A DNA stretch of 64,000 nucleotides, taken from the NCBI RefSeq assembly GCF_036785885.1, contig NC_092322.1, forward strand, positions 39,515,994 to 39,579,993, given 5' to 3'. Position numbers and translations under genes: made by a program. This document shows, piece by piece, positions 1-11,969 of the stretch. The notes under the pieces were generated by a model, which saw nothing but the letters and a program-made list of their open reading frames with translations, was not told the DNA's origin and did not search any database. How positions within the stretch are numbered: the stretch's first letter is position 1; each line of letters starts with the position of its first letter. This DNA is from Coffea arabica (Eukaryota; Streptophyta; Magnoliopsida; Gentianales; Rubiaceae).

Positions 1-92
1 AGGTCTTAGCACGTCGCTTCCAGGATATAGCAACCCAGTCTTTTGTACACTGTAGTCTACTCCAATCTACACTATTGGAGCAAGACAGAAAC
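1..92 (-). mobile_element. LARD copy A: partial LTR (left piece)
   Basis: This stretch matches 21197-21288 of the LTR of LARD copy B and the same part of the 24185-24893 LTR, with few changes. The window edge cuts the LTR's left end. The match stops exactly at the solo LTR inserted at 93 and resumes at 3121, so the two pieces were once continuous. Orientation is minus, judged from the polypurine tract next to copy A and B left LTRs. It holds no coding sequence. Confidence 0.9.
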
Positions 93-3000
93 TGTGACGC
101 CCCGAAAAGTATGAGTATGAAAATCCGAAAATTTTTTTTTAATATATTTTCTAGACGTTATTTTGTTTCCTTGTCTATAATTTTGTACCTTTCTTCAATA
201 TTCATTTCTTATACATTTTATAAGGAAATATAGTTTTCAAATCATTTCCTTGATACAAGTTAGTCCACGTTAAGTTTGAAGTGTATTATGGACGTGGGAC
301 CCGCTAGTGCGGTAAATGTGGTATATTTTTAACAACTCATTGGAGTTAATTGTAAAGATTAAAAGAAATTGGGGTCATAGTGTGACTTTTGGTTAAGCAC
401 AAATTGCTAGACTTCCTAAAGGTTCCATGAAGTTCCTAAGCTTAATTGTGATTGGCTAAACAAAAAGGTGTTGGACTTTGACCAAGTGACTTAGTTAATA
501 TCTTCTTAGCAAGACCAAAGGCCAAAACAACAAGGAGAATTTCAGCCAGCTCTAGGGAGAAAAGAGGGGAGAAAAACCAAGAGAAAATAAGAGAAAGAAC
601 AAGAAAAAATTCTGATTTTGTGCAACCCATCCAACAAGGTTGGGAGTTAGAGCAAAAGAAAGCTAATGAACTTGGTTCTTGAAGTGCAGCCTTGTAAACC
701 CACCTTTGGAAGGTAAAGCAGCCTTGAACTCTTGTAAAAGCTTATAGCAATTGGGTAGAAATGTTGTTTTTGATGTTGTAAGATGCTAATAAGGGTTAAT
801 GATGGTTTATATATCACTTTTGTGGGTTTGTGTGGAAGATTTGGTGATTTCTATGGTTGTTGAGAAAATTCCAGAATTGAGATTTCTTATGGTTCAGTTC
901 TGCTCGTTTCTGTTTGACCAGGTTAGAGGCCGAATTGGCATTAGCACAAAACATGAAAGTTGTAGATAATGATGTTTTCTAGTTACCTGTAAATTTTCAA
1001 CTCAATCTGAGCTCGGTAGCCTGTGAAAAGACAGAAATACCCCTGCTACCCTGTTTCTGTCCGAAATTGATAATCAGCTTTGGTAATTGGTTAGTTTGAC
1101 TGGGAATACTACTGATTTAGTTGTTGATGTCTTCTTAAGAATTCTAGCCCTGTATCTTAGCTTTCAAATGGCTTTGGAATTACCTGAATTGGAGTTGTGT
1201 GTGCTGAGATATGACTGAATAAAGCAGGACTGCTAGTTGATTTCCGCAGTGAATTTCGAACTGGAAAATCTGGAGTTGTTTTGGAAATTTTGACCTAGTT
1301 AGGGTGAGAACTGGACTGAGTGGTCTTCATGAAAGTTATAGGGAATGATATTTTAGAGGTGCCTGCAAAATTTCAGGTCAATCGGAGTGGCGTAGCTTGA
1401 GAAAAGACGGAATTACTATTGCTGTTCTGGTTTTACCCGAATGTAAGAATTGCGCCTGTAATTGGTTGTTTTGGTCAGGATTGCTTCTGAATTAGTTGTT
1501 GAGGCCTCCTGATGAAATTTAGCCCTGTTTCGTAGCTATCAGCTGGTTTTGGAATTTCTGAATTTGGACTTGGAGAGCCTGAGTTATGATGTTTCCGCTA
1601 GAATGCGTTCTGTGAATCTGTTTTTGTGATTCTGGTGTAGTTTCTTACATTTTTGACCTGGTTACACTCGAAACTGGGTTGAGTGACCTTCTGCAATATT
1701 GTAGCCCTATCTCTTAGCTTCGAAACGGTGGGTCTTTCACCTTCATCCGACAATCGTAGCGCCTTTGGTACCATTACCGCAAAATGACGTCAAAACTATT
1801 TTTCTAGTTTTGAGCTTAACTTTCATTTCCGGACTTTTCCCTAGCCTGACTTGTGCTAGTACTACTTGGAGCTTGCTGAATGGCTATTGGATGAACTTAT
1901 TTGTGTGACTTTGGAACTGGCTGAGGAAATAATGAAGCCATGATGGCTGGGAAAGTAAGCAAATTTAGGGGAAGTGCTGTCCGAAGTTTTAAAGGGTTTG
2001 ATTGCTTTGAGTTTGTGATCTAAGACTTGGATTTGAGCAAGGCAATGTTATATGATGGATGATTTCTGAGCCATGGAGGTGAGTGACCTCAAACTACTTC
2101 TAAAGTGATTTATGAACCGTTTCTTACATTATTTACTTTTGAACTGTTTCCAAAGTTACTTTTGAAATGTTTTCTTGCATATCATGTGTGCTGGCATTTG
2201 AGTGTGCCTTGCTTGCTATATTTCTTGACTTCATGACTTGTATTTTGGTTGATAACGTGTTAAGCGCTTATAATGATTTCCAAAACGAGTTTTCGAGACG
2301 AGTGTGTACTTTATCGCACTCGACCTCGATAAATGTGAAATGTTCGATTGAAATGTTACTTGCGCATGAATGTAAGCCTTTTGGGCTGAACTGGCCATTG
2401 CCCCTTGTTACCGGTCGTCTTGAGCCAGAAGCGGACTCGGTCAGGCGATTAGGAACTTGGGTGAACGTTTGGTATACTCGAGTATTACCTATGTAGGTTG
2501 GTGGAGCCTGGCCAAAAGCCAGGGACGGGGTGAATGAAATGAAATGAATGACCAAATAAGCGAGGAAATGTCAGGAGAATGAATGTATCCTTTCATGAAT
2601 GTTACTATCGCTTTCCATTGTAAATGTTTCTTGAATTATTGATAATCCATATTTACTGTTTTGCAAATGATGTAGTTGTTTCCGGATTTATCATTTAATT
2701 TATGACATCATTGCTATATGACATCATTGAAATGAACTATTGTGAAACCGAGTTGATTAATGATTTTCTGGTTACTCGCTGAGCTTTTAGCTCACCCCAA
2801 AAACTATTTTATTCCCCTCCACAGGGCTCGTGGCGAAGGAAGGACTTGTAGTACTTGTGCACATGTATGGATGGCCTAAACTTTGTACAATTTTGGATTT
2901 GGAATTATTTTATGTATATTTGGGATTAGTTTCCGCTGCATTTGTGACATGTAATTATTGGAGACGGATGTGTATTTGTGGACCATTTGATGTATACTTG

Positions 3001-3115
3001 AGATTTGTTTTGTATTTATTTGAGGACTGTAGTGAACGACTGAATCCCGGCGAGAGTTGGGCGGGCGGCCCGCCGAACCCTGGGGTACGCCCTAGGGAGA
3101 GGTGGGGCCGTCACA
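93..3115 (+). mobile_element. Solo LTR, Ty3/gypsy (Tekay/Del-like), 3.0 kb
   Basis: The element begins TGTGACGCCCC and ends GGCCGTCACA, so the ends are a 6-bp inverted repeat of TG...CA type. It is flanked by a perfect 5-bp target duplication, GAAAC (88-92 and 3116-3120). Removing it restores the LTR of LARD copy A exactly as seen in copies at 20982 and 24185. No gag, pol, PBS or PPT is present, so it is a solo LTR left by recombination between two LTRs. The very long LTR and the TGTGACGCCCC start resemble Tekay/Del chromoviruses, which is a family inference. Open frames inside (for example near 2167-2555 and 2830-3150) show no recognisable protein. Strand is arbitrary. Confidence 0.92.
880..1760. 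repeat. Diverged tandem duplication inside the gypsy LTR
   Basis: Two successive segments of about 380 bp (roughly 880-1260 and 1261-1640) share the same order of motifs. These include a GACC(A/T)(G/A)GTTAG start, CATGAAAGTT, a GAAAAGACxGAA(A/T)T block, an AATTGGTT(A/G)(G/T)TTTG(A/G) block and TAGCCCTGT. A third partial copy (about 1641-1760) repeats the TTTGACCTGGTTA and TAGCCCTAT parts. The copies are strongly diverged from each other, so the duplication predates this insertion. Boundaries are approximate. Confidence 0.65.
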
Positions 3116-3524
3116 GAAACCTCACACTAACACTGTTCTTTGCCCTATAAACACTTATAGTAGTGGAGGAAAAATAGAAGGTAGTATAGAGATAGCAAAG
3201 TATATATTTGGTTTGGTTGATAGATGCCTTATATATAGGCTAAGAAATTAGGAATATTAAAATACCAACATTAATAGGAATTAACACCTCATATTTAAGT
3301 TACAAATTGAAAAGTTTAAATTCATTGTATAACGGTAAAAAAAAATTACTAAATGGTTTCATAAAACCTAATCATTACATAAGTTACAAAAGCAAGACAT
3401 AAATCCCATAAGTTACACATTTAAATGTTTCAATTTGTAACTGAAAATTTATTTAAAGAATTTGTAATTTATTTTATTTGAATTCAAAATAAATATGTGA
3501 TATTTTTTATTAAAATATCCAACA
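3116..3524 (-). mobile_element. LARD copy A: remainder of LTR
   Basis: The sequence resumes the LTR interrupted at position 92 and runs to the CCAACA end at 3524. It is nearly identical to 21284-21690 in copy B. The first five bases (GAAAC) are the second copy of the target duplication made by the solo LTR. A short purine tract on the minus strand (complement of 3525-3536, CAAGTGGGGGAT) directly adjoins it, as expected for the polypurine tract before a 3' LTR read on the minus strand. Confidence 0.9.
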
Positions 3525-3776
3525 ATCCCCCACTTGTTTTAATAAAAAAATATAATATTCAAAACTTAACACTTAATAGGGCAAAGATTAAAAATTCATG
3601 CATAATGAAGGTGGCAATGCCTTTAAACCTTCACTTAGTGCTCAACAATTCCCGTGCTAGAGTCAAAGTAGACTTAGCCTTTAAATGATGACTACTTGAG
3701 GGCACGTGAAATCCTATCACACACATGAATCTTTCAGTGTTCTCAAATAGGTTTCATAAACCAGCACATTTATGGC
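3525..3776 (-). mobile_element. LARD copy A: internal region, first part
   Basis: Non-coding internal sequence matching 21691-21947 of copy B, including the polypurine tract next to the LTR. It is interrupted after 3776 by a solo LTR, with ATGGC (3772-3776) as the left target duplication. No protein similarity was recognised. Confidence 0.88.
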
Positions 3777-6700
3777 TGTAGACACCAAAATTTTGTCAAA
3801 TTTTAATATTTTCTTGATTATCTTCTATTTGATGAGGTATTTATTTTTTTTTACATTTTAATGCATAATTTTTCATTTGTTTTGCAGGTTTGTTTTAAGA
3901 AAAAAAAAAAAAAAACACAAACACAACCACAACCACAAAAACAAAACAAAAAATGTTTTTGAATTGATAAAAAAGGGGTGGAGACATCATGATGACCTTG
4001 GTCATCATGATGCCACCACCATCCCATCTTTTGACCAAATAATGCTAAGGCAAGAAGGAATGGCAACCCTCGGGTGCCTTCAAAAGTTGCCGGCTTTTGA
4101 AGGTTGCTCGGGGAAGTAGATTTATTGCCGAATTCTTAAGTTTCCTTAAGAAAATGTCAGAAAAAAAAAGAAGGAATGGCAACGGATGAATGGCAGGGGA
4201 CAAAAAGGAAATTGGGTTTTTGCAGAAAAGGTCCTTGGTCTCTCTTTCGGCTAAAAGCTCTCAATGGACAGACAACAATAAGAGGCATTCAATCTCTTTG
4301 GCACTGGAGAGAGACACACACAACCGAACAAGAAGAACAGAGGAGAAAGGCTTCGGCATTAGAAGGTAAGAAAGAAGAAAGAAAAAAACACACGAAAGAG
4401 AAAACACTCCCCGCTCCTCCCTCTCTGCTCCCTCGATCCATTTTCTTTCACAAAAAATCAAACACAAAGAGGGAGGCTTCGGCTAAACCAGGAGCCAAGA
4501 AAAATCAGCGAAAAAGGAGAGGAGCTGTTGCCACTCGAACCCACCACCACCACCTGTAAATTCACCGAGATTAGCACTTGTAAACTTTCTTTCTCTGCTC
4601 TAATTTTAAAGCTTCGGTGTCGGATTGTTAAAGTTTTTTTTTTTTATTGCTTATTTTGCTGAGATTGTTTTTTTTTGGTTGCCTATAGCTTCATATGTGA
4701 TTTCGTGATTGTGTATGCTCTTGATGTTCATTAGATTGAAATTTGTTGAGATAAAAAAAATGAGTTACGCATGTGTGTCTGTGGAACGTGAATCTTGGGA
4801 TATCTTTGCTGCTGGTTTGACTTCATGATTTTTTTTATCATTTTTTTTGCTGCTTGATGTTTCCCTGATTGCTGCTTGTTTTCGTTTATGCAAATTTTAA
4901 TGTTGGCATTTTAGTAATAAAAGGTGTAAGTTGTATATTTTACTAGCTTGAGATTTGATTAGCATGATTTACACGCTTGATGATAAAACCCAACAATGAA
5001 TAAGAAGAAACCAACAAAGAAGAAGAAAAAGTTCCGAAGCTTTGCATGATAATCTGGAAAATTTGCGGTTCAGCCCCCCAACTTTTAAATAATTACATTG
5101 TGGCCCAAAAGCTTTTGTAATTGACCCAGTCATGTCCCTATTGAGTTTTTATTTTCTTTTTTCATATTTTAACTGCATTTCAAGTATGCTGTTTCTGTGA
5201 TTTGAGGGTGTAATTATATTTTAATAATTTTGATAGATTTATTAATTTGATTGGGTTTGATAAAATAATTGGAGTTTTTGGGTTGAGATTTGTTTGGTTG
5301 GGTTTTGGTATAAAATTTGGGTCATTTTATTAGGTTTTTGGAAATGGGTTTTGGTTTATTTCTTGTGGGTTTAGGTTGGGCTAAGAAGTCAAAGCCCATG
5401 TATTATTTGGTTGGGTTTGGGGATAAAAAGACGGGCTGCCCATTTCTTTTTCTTGGATTTTCAGTTGGGCTGAGAGGGTTTGGCCCAAACAAATAAATAA
5501 AATGGCCCAGTTGGCCATTTGGCTTTGCAATTAGATCCCTAACAGGTTGGATTGCTTAAATAGAAGTTGCTTTTCTTCTATAATCATTGATTACACTTCA
5601 TTTAAGTGTTTCAATTGATTGATTTCATGTTTATTTTCATTTGTTATGATTTATTTGTTAATTAAATTGGTGCCTTGATGATTTTGTTAATTTTGGAGTT
5701 AAATAGGTAAAATCAAACCCAATTAGCTACTACTTCAAGGGAGGTATCTTCTTGTTTTATTTTAAATTCTCTTATGTGCTCTTATGTGTTTTTATGTGTG
5801 AATTTGCATGTTTTGAGTGATTTTCTTTTAGTTATTTGTTTTTATTCGTTCTAAGTTTCATATATTTAATTTAATTTTTTGATGGTTATTTGAGAGGCAA
5901 TTAAACGCCAAATTGTAATAGTTAGGTTATTATTTTTTATTCTTTACCCCTTTAGATTGTAGTTAGGGTCCCCCGAATGTAATAGTTAGGTCTTTACTCG
6001 CTTTTATTTGTTTATGTGTTTGCATGCTCGTGTGCTTATGTGTTTACCCGCTTTTCTTAGGATTTTGGTATCTAGATATTATGTTTACGTGTTATGTGTT
6101 ACATGCTCTTATGTGTTTATTTGTTTTAATTTATGCTTTATTCGTTTCACTATGAATTGTTAATGCATGACGTCACCACACTAGTCCAACGCTAGTTGTG
6201 GCTTCTCCCTCCACTTACTTGCTAGTCCAACGCTAGTAAGAATATTTAGAAATGGGCTAGTCCGACGCTAAACCCTTTAGGTTGTCTTGCGCTAGATTCA
6301 TCTTTGTGTGCTATTCACTACATTTTCATGCATATTTTCATTTTTAGGATCTTTTCTCATTTGTGTGATATTCCTTATTATATTATCCCCTACCCGCTAT
6401 AGGTGCTAATCATGTCATTTAGAATTGCATCTCATTTAAGCTAGTTCATTTGCTTGTTCATATTAGGATAATTATTTTTTAAACATGGGAAATGGGTGAT
6501 TATAACTTTTTAGTTTAATTACCCTATTAATCCATGTATAAGAAAATTATGTCACGAGTTTTTGCCTCCCGTACCCTTTATGTTGCATTCCCTGTTTCTT
6601 TGATCGCTTATATATGTATATAATATAATTTCTTTTCTTTTTCTTTTAATTTCATCATTCGCATACTCGTGACACTTTCAAGGAAATATTTGTGGCTTTC

Positions 6701-7212
6701 GCAATTAATGCAATTGGTTCGATTAACCCTTGAATGGATATTTTGACCCTTTCGATATTTTATAAATTTAGATTTGCATCCATGTAGGAAACATTCAAAT
6801 ATGATAAAATTAAGGGTTAGATTAGGAAAATTTTGACTAAACCTCGCAACTAGCTTAGACTAGGTTGAAAGGGTGCCTTAGGTTTGAGTTAATCGAACCT
6901 TTGCCTTCCCTTTCTTCAACCGTGACTCCCGAATCCATTTTCTCTTGTTTTTTCAAAGACCTGGAGTTGTCGAAAAGGGTTTTATTTTATTTTATTTAAA
7001 TACACTTTTTGGGTGACTTGGTACACCCAAACTCGATACCAAGTGGCGACTCATAATTTTTCTTCAAAACCCTTTTAGACTAAATTTTGGACCCAAATTG
7101 TCGCATTTTTTTAAGTCCCATTCTTGGTCCTTTTCCATTTATTTTTAAATAAAATCACATCTTTTTTACAAACACTTTTTATTTTTCCATCGCAAAAAAA
7201 TGGGGCGCGACA
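3777..7212 (+). mobile_element. Solo LTR, Ty3/gypsy (Tat/Ogre-like), 3.4 kb
   Basis: The element starts TGTAGACACCAAAATTTTG and ends GGGGCGCGACA, and is bounded by a perfect 5-bp target duplication, ATGGC (3772-3776 and 7213-7217). Excising it restores copy A of the LARD exactly as in copy B near 21941. The start motif and the 3' part with an 'AAGTGGCGACTC' segment near 7042 are typical of plant Tat/Ogre LTRs, by family resemblance. There is no internal domain, so this is a solo LTR. Short open frames at 3851-4559 are low-complexity and show no known domain. Two strong inverted repeats lie near its left end (3985-4012 and 4077-4103). Confidence 0.92.
3985..4103. repeat. Two perfect hairpins in the Tat-like LTR
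   Basis: Bases 3985-3997 (CATCATGATGACC) are the exact reverse complement of 4000-4012, separated by only TT. Bases 4077-4086 (CCTTCAAAAG) are the exact reverse complement of 4094-4103, with a 7-base loop. In RNA either strand could fold into a 13-bp and a 10-bp stem. Confidence 0.85.
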
Positions 7213-8555
7213 ATGGCCTTGTGCTTTATCTCGATTTTCATGAGTGCTCTAGAGAACCAGTCCAAATTCTCATAGGAAGCGGCCCTACTTCCACACTCAT
7301 ATAGGTGAGTCTATCAAGGATGCTCCTATGACTTAGACATCCCACCTATAAGGGCTATAGAACTCATTAAGGGAATAAAAATCCCAACCTCGCTTATCGT
7401 CATAGGATCACAAATGCACTTACATCATAGGGATAGACAATATAATCAAAGTAGTGTATATTAATCAACCAAATCACTTTATGATTCGTTTGTCTCCGAC
7501 CTAGTTTTTGGGATCTCCAATCCCTAGATGGTTGTATCCTCATAGGTGATTTTTAACATATATTAGACTTTTGTCTTATCCCCCTCGATGTGTATCATAT
7601 CCTTGACTCAAGCTTGAGATTTATTTTTTCAACACAAATAAAATAACAAAGATATGATATTCTCGAATTTTTTCAAATAACCTCTTAGTTGTCCAAATAC
7701 ATGGAACCAATCTTCGATGATAAAATTTCCATCCATATATTTTTGCCAAATAGTGTAGGCATATATTTACTCATAAGTAATTTTTTAATTTTTTCTATGG
7801 CCAGTAGTCTAGTGATGCACTAGAAGCCATTCTCAAAAAACTTCATGATTATTTTTGCTTTTGCAAAAATATCAAAAAATATTTCAAGTACCTTCACATC
7901 AGGTCATACTTTTCAGTGAATGCTAGTCTGCATAACTCAAAATAAAGTTAGAATAGATTCAAAAAATTAATAATTATGTCATACTCGTAAATTGAGCAGA
8001 TAGAATGGGCATATATTTGCTCACATCAAGCAAAGCCATATTAATTTCCATCATTTCTGTAATTTTCTCAGTGACTAGTAATATAGTAACCCGCTACTCT
8101 CATAGTCCTCAATGAATTTTCTTTTGCAAGAAAACTTCATAAGTAATTCAAATCTATCTAAATCATGCCTCACTTCTTAATCTGCACAACTCAAATTAGA
8201 GATTAAGAAAATTCAAAAAATATAATAGTCAATGCACTATTATGTTTTAATTTCAAAATTCAATTTGCAAGTAATGCAAGCCTTATAATGAAAAATCTCA
8301 AGAGTTTCAAAATTCATAGCTACCAACTTAGTCAACATCCACTGTCTGCGTTTCCATCCAAGTATAATCTTACTATAGTCATGCTTGGCAAGGAAATTAA
8401 GTGTTCCAGTTTTCATTAAATGCAAAGACAACCACATAGCAAACAACATGAAATAATTTAATACAAATCCAAAAGTTGTTGGTTGCCTGCAAATTGATGG
8501 CCTTTAACTCGAATACATATTTTTCAATGTATAATATCACATTTTCAACTCAAAA
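7213..8555 (-). mobile_element. LARD copy A: internal region, second part (truncated)
   Basis: The sequence is almost identical to about 21943-23285 of copy B and then stops matching at 8555, where unrelated sequence begins. The remaining internal region and the second LTR of copy A are missing. A 69-codon open frame on the minus strand (8240-8449) is identical in both copies, but the surrounding non-coding sequence is just as conserved, so it is not evidence of a protein. Confidence 0.88.
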
Positions 8556-10504
8556 TCATAATCAATTCTCATAATCTCTCATCATTTATATTAACAAAGA
8601 AGCAATTTTGCAACGGTTGTCGGACGTCCGGTGCTCAGGTATTGTGCGTCCGATCGAGGTTAGAGATCTTAGAGGTGCTGATTTATCAGATTCGGACGTC
8701 CGAAGATAGGTTCTTTGCGCGTCCGAAGATACTTAACGGTTATCGGACGGCCGATAGGATGTATTTGTGCATCCGACAGATGTTTTAGCAAATGCTTGGC
8801 TTTTGAACCTGTTTTGCTCCATTTCCTGCCCAAAAACAAATTTGAAAAACATTAGTTTTATCCACTTGTTTTGCAATCATCAAAAGGTACGAACAAAGAT
8901 AAACATCATGGCACCAATTTAATTGGAAATATAATAATATAAAAATGTGCTAGACTCACATTATCATGTTAAAAAATGTAAATAAACTCAAAACACTTAA
9001 AATTTATAATTTAAATGCATGCAAGAGAATTATAATTAACAATTAAAGGAAGGGAACAATTATAATTGAAAAATCAAAACACTATTAGAGGCTAAATTGC
9101 AAAAATAAAAAAGTTTTTGGAATCAAAATATAATTTTATAAAAAATTAGGGGTTAAAATTAAATAAAGACAAAGTTTAGGGGCCAAATACAATTAAATTA
9201 AGGGTCTAATTGAAAGAAATCTAAAATTTTAGGGATACAATAAAATTACTCAAAAGATTGAGGGTCAAATTTACAAATTACAAATTTTGATTCTGATTTA
9301 GACAAAATATGATGAAGTAAAAGTTGGGCCATCTTTTTTTTTTTTTTTTTTTGCTTTGGCCGAAATACACTAACTCAGTAGAAAAATGCGGGCTAATCCA
9401 TTAAAAAAACAAGCAAATCCAATCAAAATTTAAACAAATTTAGATTTTATGAAAATGTTGGGCCTAACCCTAAAGTCCAGACAAAACCCAAAGCAAAAAA
9501 TAATACCAGCCCACTCTTAAACCCAACTACAAATAAATAAAAATCCAACCCTTTATTTTTTATTTTTCTCTTTTTTTTCTTTCTTTTATTTCTCTTCTTC
9601 TTCTTCCCTCAGATTGAAGCTCTAGTCGCCGGATCGCTAGCGATATTTTTGGTCATAAAAACTCACCAAAATACGCCTATTCACTCAATTTTTCGCATAA
9701 AATCCGTCTCCGGCCTTAGTTTTGGCAAAAAAATGCACAAAGAAGGGTAAAAAAAATCTAATTTACAGCCGGGTTTTATCTTTTAAAAAAATCGCTCAAA
9801 TCCTTACCAAAATTCATAAAATTTACACCAAAACAACCCTTGTGAATTTTAAAGTGCAATTATGACTTTAGTTTGGAAAAAAAAACAACAACAAAGTGAT
9901 ACATTAAAGCAAAAACAGCCCAAAATGAAGAAAAATATTTCAATGCTTTTAAGGCTCAAAATTTCAAAAAATTTGAATAACCAAACATCTTTCAGACCAC
10001 GTACTATCTATGACCATCTATCTTAACAAAAGTATATGCACAACATTTAGCACCTTAATTCAGTTTTTCCATTTAAACATTTTTTCAAACACTTAACGTG
10101 CATGATTTTGGCCTATACAATCCATGGAACTTAAGCAGACTTAGATCCCACATTTTCATCAACAAATCACTATAACAATCCATAGCAACTCATGTGAAAC
10201 ATTCCATTTACAACCACAATCATAAAAGAAAGAGAACAAGAATAAAAAATAATGAAGAGTAGGGATAAAAAAAATGTTTGGGTATGACAATGAGGCAAAG
10301 AACATCACCTTGTTTTCATAGTACAAAAAGGCAAACAAATAGATGGTGGTGATGATGGTTCGGACTCGGTGATAGTATCCACCTCTTCCACCTTCTCTTT
10401 TCTTTCTTTTCTTCGTGTGACTTGCAAATTGAGAGAGAGCCGAGATCATAAGGTAGTATTTTTTGTTAGTTGTTGTTTTGTGTCTTGATTGAAATAGCTA
10501 GAGA
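8556..10504. other. Non-coding, repeat-like, no gene seen
   Basis: The stretch is AT-rich with low-complexity tracts (poly-T near 9332-9350, pyrimidine-rich 9560-9606). The only open frame of note (10159-10449, minus) is low-complexity and unrecognised. Motifs such as repeated 'GGGTTAAAATT' and 'GCCCAA' resemble those of decayed plant LTRs, but no ends or target duplications could be found. A compact CG-rich repeat patch at 8615-8780 is listed separately. Confidence 0.5.
8615..8780. repeat. Three imperfect CG-rich repeats with palindromes
   Basis: Three related segments (about 8615-8656, 8686-8730, 8735-8780) each pair a CGGACGTCCG-like palindrome with a GTCCGA/ATCCGA half-site about 20 bases later. 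Perfect palindromes are CGGACGTCCG (8621-8630) and TCGGACGTCCGA (8692-8703). The third copy carries the near-palindrome ATCGGACGGCCGAT. The patch stands out as CpG-rich within strongly AT-rich surroundings. Confidence 0.75.
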
Positions 10505-11207
10505 GGGTGTGAGGACTCGCAAAATTCTTCTTATTTTCTTAAAATGCCCTTGTATTTTGAATAAATTACTTTATAATAACTTTACTACTCATTCACTTCC
10601 TCCATAGTTGTAATAAATCATAGAATCCAGAGTTACATCTTTAGTTTTATAGTTAGCATAAATTGTTATGAAATAACAAAAATGTGGATGTCCCTTTGTA
10701 TTCCCAAGGGGATTAATTCATGATTTTATGACTACTTATGTATAGAAGTTACAATTCATAAATCCATTCATGTAGTGGAGAAACCGTTTCATAGGTTTTT
10801 TCATATTATTGTAATAGTGGATGTTTAATAGGATTTATGTACCTTTAATCTTGTAGTGCCTATATATAGAGGTACATTGAAACCCTTTGGGATGACTTTT
10901 GTATCGTATTGGAATATAAGAATATTACTCTCCATTTCTCTACTTCTTTCTCCAATATTTCACTTGATATTATAGTAGTTTATTTGATTAGTTTTATAAC
11001 ATAAATTAGGTTTTTTCTTCATATTTCGATAGTGTGATTAATTGTGGATGTGTGTTTACTAAATTTGGTGGTTAAAAGTGAGTTTTAGATATGAGAAAGT
11101 GTGTGATTAGAACTGCTAATAATAAGTTAGTGAATCATAAGTTAAAACACTAGTACGGGTGAGTTAAGGAAAATCGGCTTGAACCGACGTGCACCGAATC
11201 TTGTATA
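10505..11207 (+). promoter_or_regulatory. Promoter-like stretch before the pararetroviral relic
   Basis: AT-rich non-coding sequence with a strong TATA box, TATATATAGAGG, at 10861-10872, upstream of the plus-strand viral reading frame at 11208. The layout (enhancer-like AT-rich sequence, TATA, leader) fits an LTR or a pararetroviral intergenic region. No matching second LTR, PBS or target duplication was found, so its origin is undecided. Confidence 0.35.
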
Positions 11208-11936
11208 ATGAATGAAAGATTCATAACAGGATTACCAAGTCTATTTTCACAAAGAATAATGGATAGTTTACAAAAGGAAATGGGAATAGATGTAATTTCA
11301 AATATTACTTTTGGACAATTATTTGCTTTTGTGAAAAAAGAAGGATTAATGTTATGTTCAGAATTAAGATTTCAAATAAAATATGGATCAAAAACAAAAG
11401 AAGTAGGTTCATTCTGTGATGCATTCGGAATTAAAAGAATAAAATCACCATCTGCATATAAAAAGAAAATTAAAAAATATAATACTCAAAAAAGACAAAA
11501 ATATAAAAGACCTGAAGAAAATAAACCAGAAAGAACAAGAAGATTCATTAAAAAGAAAATTGTTTGTTATAAATGTGGAAAAGTAGGACATAAAGCAAAC
11601 AAATGTAAATTAAAAGAAAAAATTAATGAAATCTGTGCAAATGAAGATGAAATTAAAAATAAATTAATAAATTTATTAATAAATGAAAAAGATAAAAGTT
11701 CTGAAGAAGAATATTATGATGATATTTCTAGTTCAGAAAGTGAAGAAAATTGTAATTGTTCTAATACTCCTAAATATATAAACGTTATAACTAAAAAAGA
11801 AGATAAAGAATTTTTATTAGATATAATAGAAAAAATTGAAGATCCAATAGCTAAAAAGGAATATTTAGAAAGATTAAAAAGTTTAATTATTCAAGAAGAT
11901 AAAATGCCAAAGATAATAGAACCTTTTAGCATTTGA
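11208..11936 (+). pseudogene. Endogenous caulimovirid coat-protein fragment
   Basis: The 242-codon frame resembles the C-terminal half of a caulimovirid (plant pararetrovirus) coat protein. It has a conserved NERF...GLPSLFSQR helix region at residues 2-16, a basic stretch (about 84-117), and a CCHC zinc knuckle, CYKCGKVGHKANKC, at about 120-133. An acidic serine-rich tail follows (about 164-182). Codons are strongly A-rich, unlike the NLR gene but as usual for such viruses. The N-terminal part of the coat protein and any movement protein are missing; the ATG at 11208 follows unrelated sequence, so the start is a truncation point and not a natural start. A protease fragment follows 33 bp downstream. 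It is an old integrated copy with no prospect of function. Genus is undecided. Confidence 0.85.
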
Positions 11937-11969
11937 AAATTAATAGATAAATATCCAAATATAGATATA

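Noticed and set aside
2167..3150. Open frames of about 100 codons inside the gypsy solo LTR
   Set aside because: They lie in an LTR, overlap on both strands and resemble no protein.
4176..4559. 127-codon Lys/Arg/His-rich frame in the Tat-like LTR
   Set aside because: Low-complexity A-rich sequence inside an LTR; composition explains the frame.
8240..8449. 69-codon minus-strand frame identical in both LARD copies (also 22968-23177)
   Set aside because: The whole surrounding non-coding sequence is equally conserved between the copies, so identity does not show selection for a protein, and no domain is recognisable.
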